Shown: positions 6,001 to 7,102 of the stretch, piece after piece
How positions within the stretch are numbered: position 1 is the first letter of the stretch
Layout of the letters: the number at the start of each line of letters is the position of its first letter
Origin: Helicobacteraceae bacterium
GTDB lineage: Bacteria; Campylobacterota; Campylobacteria; Campylobacterales; SZUA-545
Direction of reading: 5' to 3'
NCBI GenBank assembly: GCA_003250175.1
Contig: QKHD01000285.1
Location: 1 to 7,102 of the forward strand
DNA length: 7,102 bases
The notes under the pieces: generated by a model
Told to the model about the DNA's origin: nothing
Database searches by the model: none
What the model saw: the letters and a program-made list of their open reading frames with translations, nothing else
Translations under genes and position numbers: made by a program

Positions 6001-6224
6001 TCCTGCTCGGCAGCCCGTTCAAATCGGCCGATAATGCAGCCGATGCGCATCAGCAGATAGCCGGGAACCAGGCAGATAAGGGCAACGATCAGCATGGAGA
6101 GATCAATACGGACCGCCTCCCATCCGGAGGTGGTGATGACGCGGATGTAGATCATCGCAAAGGCGATCAGGCCCAAAACCAGTACACCACGCCCCAGGCG
6201 GCGGAAAAAATCGGACTTTTTCAT
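5997..6224 (-). CDS. Small two-helix inner-membrane protein, unknown function
   Basis: The 75-residue product has a basic start (MKKSDFFRRLGRG), a first helix at about 12-30 (GRGVLVLGLIAFAMIYIRV), a short loop TTSGWEAVRIDLS, a second helix at about 43-66 (SMLIVALICLVPGYLLM onward) and a charged tail. It follows trxC in the operon. I prefer the ATG at 6224 because it overlaps the trxC stop as ATGA, the usual sign of coupled translation. An upstream in-frame ATG at 6242 would add MGENPP but has GGAG only two bases away, which is too close. The gene ends in the palindrome CTAG that also forms the stop of the response regulator on the other strand. No family is recognised; association with rodA and trxC is by position only. 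Confidence 0.75.
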   Translation of the reverse strand: MKKSDFFRRLGRGVLVLGLIAFAMIYIRVITTSGWEAVRIDLSMLIVALICLVPGYLLMRIGCIIGRFERAAEQD

Positions 6225-6652
6225 AGGTGGGTTTTCACCCATTGCTCCAGCTGACCCTGGGGCAGGGCTCCGGAGACGCGGTCGACTTCACGGCCGCGTT
6301 TGAAAATAATAATGGTCGGGATGCTCCGGATGTTATAACGGGCGGCGAGGCCCTGCTCTTTTTCGGAGTTGACCTTGGCAAAACGGGCCGTGAGGGAAAA
6401 CTTCTTGGCCGCTGCCGCAAAGGCGGGGGCCATCATCTTGCACGGTCCGCACCAGTCGGCAAAGAAGTCGACGACGACGGGAATGTCGTTTCCGGAGACC
6501 TGTTTGTTGAATTTTGAGGTATTAAGCTCAATGGGGGCGGTATCCATGAGGGATTTTTTGCATTTTCCGCAGACCGCTTTGGTTACGGGGCGGTCGGCGG
6601 GGATTCGGTTGGTGCTGCCGCAGTGCGGGCAGACGATGTTCTTGGTGCTCAT
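6221..6652 (-). CDS. trxC: Thioredoxin 2 (TrxC type) with N-terminal zinc finger
   Basis: The 143-residue protein reduces disulfides in cytoplasmic proteins and is normally recharged by thioredoxin reductase. An N-terminal zinc-ribbon carries two CxxC pairs, Cys8/Cys11 (VCPHCG) and Cys28/Cys31 (VCGKCK), which is the mark that separates TrxC from the shorter TrxA. The thioredoxin fold follows, with the active site WCGPCK at 67-72 (Cys68 and Cys71), the buried Asp of VVVDFFADW and the cis-proline in SIPT (Pro112). Length and order are those of the family. AAGGAG (plus-strand 6658-6663) lies five bases before the start and overlaps the stop codon of rodA. The gene sits between rodA and a small membrane protein in one tight operon. 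In other bacteria TrxC is linked to oxidative stress; no stress operator is visible here because the operon promoter is outside the window. Confidence 0.95.
   Translation of the reverse strand: MSTKNIVCPHCGSTNRIPADRPVTKAVCGKCKKSLMDTAPIELNTSKFNKQVSGNDIPVVVDFFADWCGPCKMMAPAFAAAAKKFSLTARFAKVNSEKEQGLAARYNIRSIPTIIIFKRGREVDRVSGALPQGQLEQWVKTHL
6228..6241 (-). promoter_or_regulatory. Small hairpin with GAAA tetraloop before the 6224 start codon
   Basis: Read on the minus strand the sequence is TGGGT-GAAA-ACCCA: a perfect five-base stem closed by a GNRA tetraloop, ending three bases before the preferred ATG at 6224 and inside the last codons of trxC. It may simply be coding sequence, but such a stem next to an ATGA coupling site could influence how well the downstream gene is translated. 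Confidence 0.3.
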
Positions 6653-6661
6653 ACGGACTCC

Positions 6662-7102
6662 TTATTTCTCAAATGGGGTGTAGCTGGTGTACATGTAGTT
6701 AAACCGGAAGGCCAGCAGGTTTTGAATAATGGCGATGAGGGCGATAAAGTTGATAAAGGAGGAGCCCCCGTGGCTAAAGAGCGGCAACGGAACTCCCACG
6801 ACGGGGGCCAGACCGATGGTCATGGCGATGTTGACGCTCATGTATAAAAAGATCAAAATCGCCACCGCCACAATGGTGACCCCGGCCAGGTAGTCCCCCT
6901 TGACCTTCATGGTCAGACTGAGCAGGTGGAGAATCAAAAAGGCGTAAAGGACAATGAGCAAAAAAGCCCCCAAAAAGCCGAAACGCTCCACCAGATAGGC
7001 GAAGATAAAGTCACTCGACGAGATGGGAAGGAACTTCAGCTGGGTCTGGGTGGAGTCCTCCTTGTCCTTGCCCGTAAGTCCTCCGGAGCCGATGGCGATA
7101 AT
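6662..7102 (-). CDS. mrdB: RodA (MrdB) peptidoglycan glycosyltransferase, C-terminal part (truncated by window edge)
   Basis: The frame is open to the last base of the window and encodes the final 146 residues of a SEDS-family membrane glycosyltransferase, which polymerises lipid II into glycan strands with PBP2 during cell elongation. The visible part begins IIAIGSGGLTGK, followed by TQTQLKFLPISSSDFIFAYLVERFGFLG, which is the RodA pattern of GSGG, a TQ-x-x-L-x-FLP segment and DFIFA. Three membrane helices follow, then the conserved loop GLAPVVGVPLPLFSHGGSS. The sequence P-V-V-G-V-P-L-P-L-F/I-S separates RodA from FtsW, which has a PPKGLTLPFVSYGGSS-type loop. The protein ends in a short polar tail, YTSYTPFEK. 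An internal GTG at 6991 is not the start. The stop codon overlaps the trxC ribosome site, so the genes are co-transcribed. This gene has no sign of damage in the part seen. Confidence 0.95.
   Translation of the reverse strand: MIAIGSGGLTGKDKEDSTQTQLKFLPISSSDFIFAYLVERFGFLGAFLLIVLYAFLILHLLSLTMKVKGDYLAGVTIVAVAILIFLYMSVNIAMTIGLAPVVGVPLPLFSHGGSSFINFIALIAIIQNLLAFRFNYMYTSYTPFEK

Overview
The window looks like chromosomal DNA of a free-living bacterium, most likely from Campylobacterota (the former Epsilonproteobacteria). The clues are the histidine kinase H-box style (HQWKQPLN), a response regulator joined to a PAS-like segment and a degraded GGDEF domain, short intergenic gaps, and strong AAGGAG ribosome sites. 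The GC content seems too high for Campylobacter or Helicobacter, which points to a sulfur- or hydrogen-oxidising relative. This placement is an inference from style; no 16S or marker gene is present. I see no tRNA, rRNA, CRISPR array, insertion sequence or phage gene.

Layout: (1) 1-3046, plus strand: the 3' part of a TonB-dependent outer-membrane receptor, a periplasmic YfiR-like (DUF4154) protein and a membrane histidine kinase whose periplasmic part resembles a CHASE8 sensor. They are coupled by TAATG and ATGA overlaps. (2) 3055-4140, minus strand: a Sel1-repeat protein with five units of exactly 36 residues, followed by a small secreted four-cysteine protein of unknown function. (3) 4226-4675, plus strand: two tiny two-helix membrane proteins that look like tandem paralogs. 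(4) 4744-6000, plus strand: a response regulator (REC, PAS-like, GGDEF-like) whose diguanylate cyclase signature is destroyed. (5) 5997-7102, minus strand: the 3' end of rodA/mrdB, a zinc-finger thioredoxin (trxC) and a small membrane protein, tightly packed as one operon.

The most coherent system is the first cassette. An outer-membrane receptor, a YfiR-type periplasmic regulator and a CHASE8-type sensor repeat the logic of the Pseudomonas YfiBNR system, but the output here is a histidine kinase rather than a diguanylate cyclase. The kinase has no response regulator beside it. The regulator at 4744, with an intact phosphoacceptor and a dead GGDEF, is one possible partner, but intervening divergent genes make that link speculative. 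The rodA-trxC operon is housekeeping: cell elongation and thiol redox.
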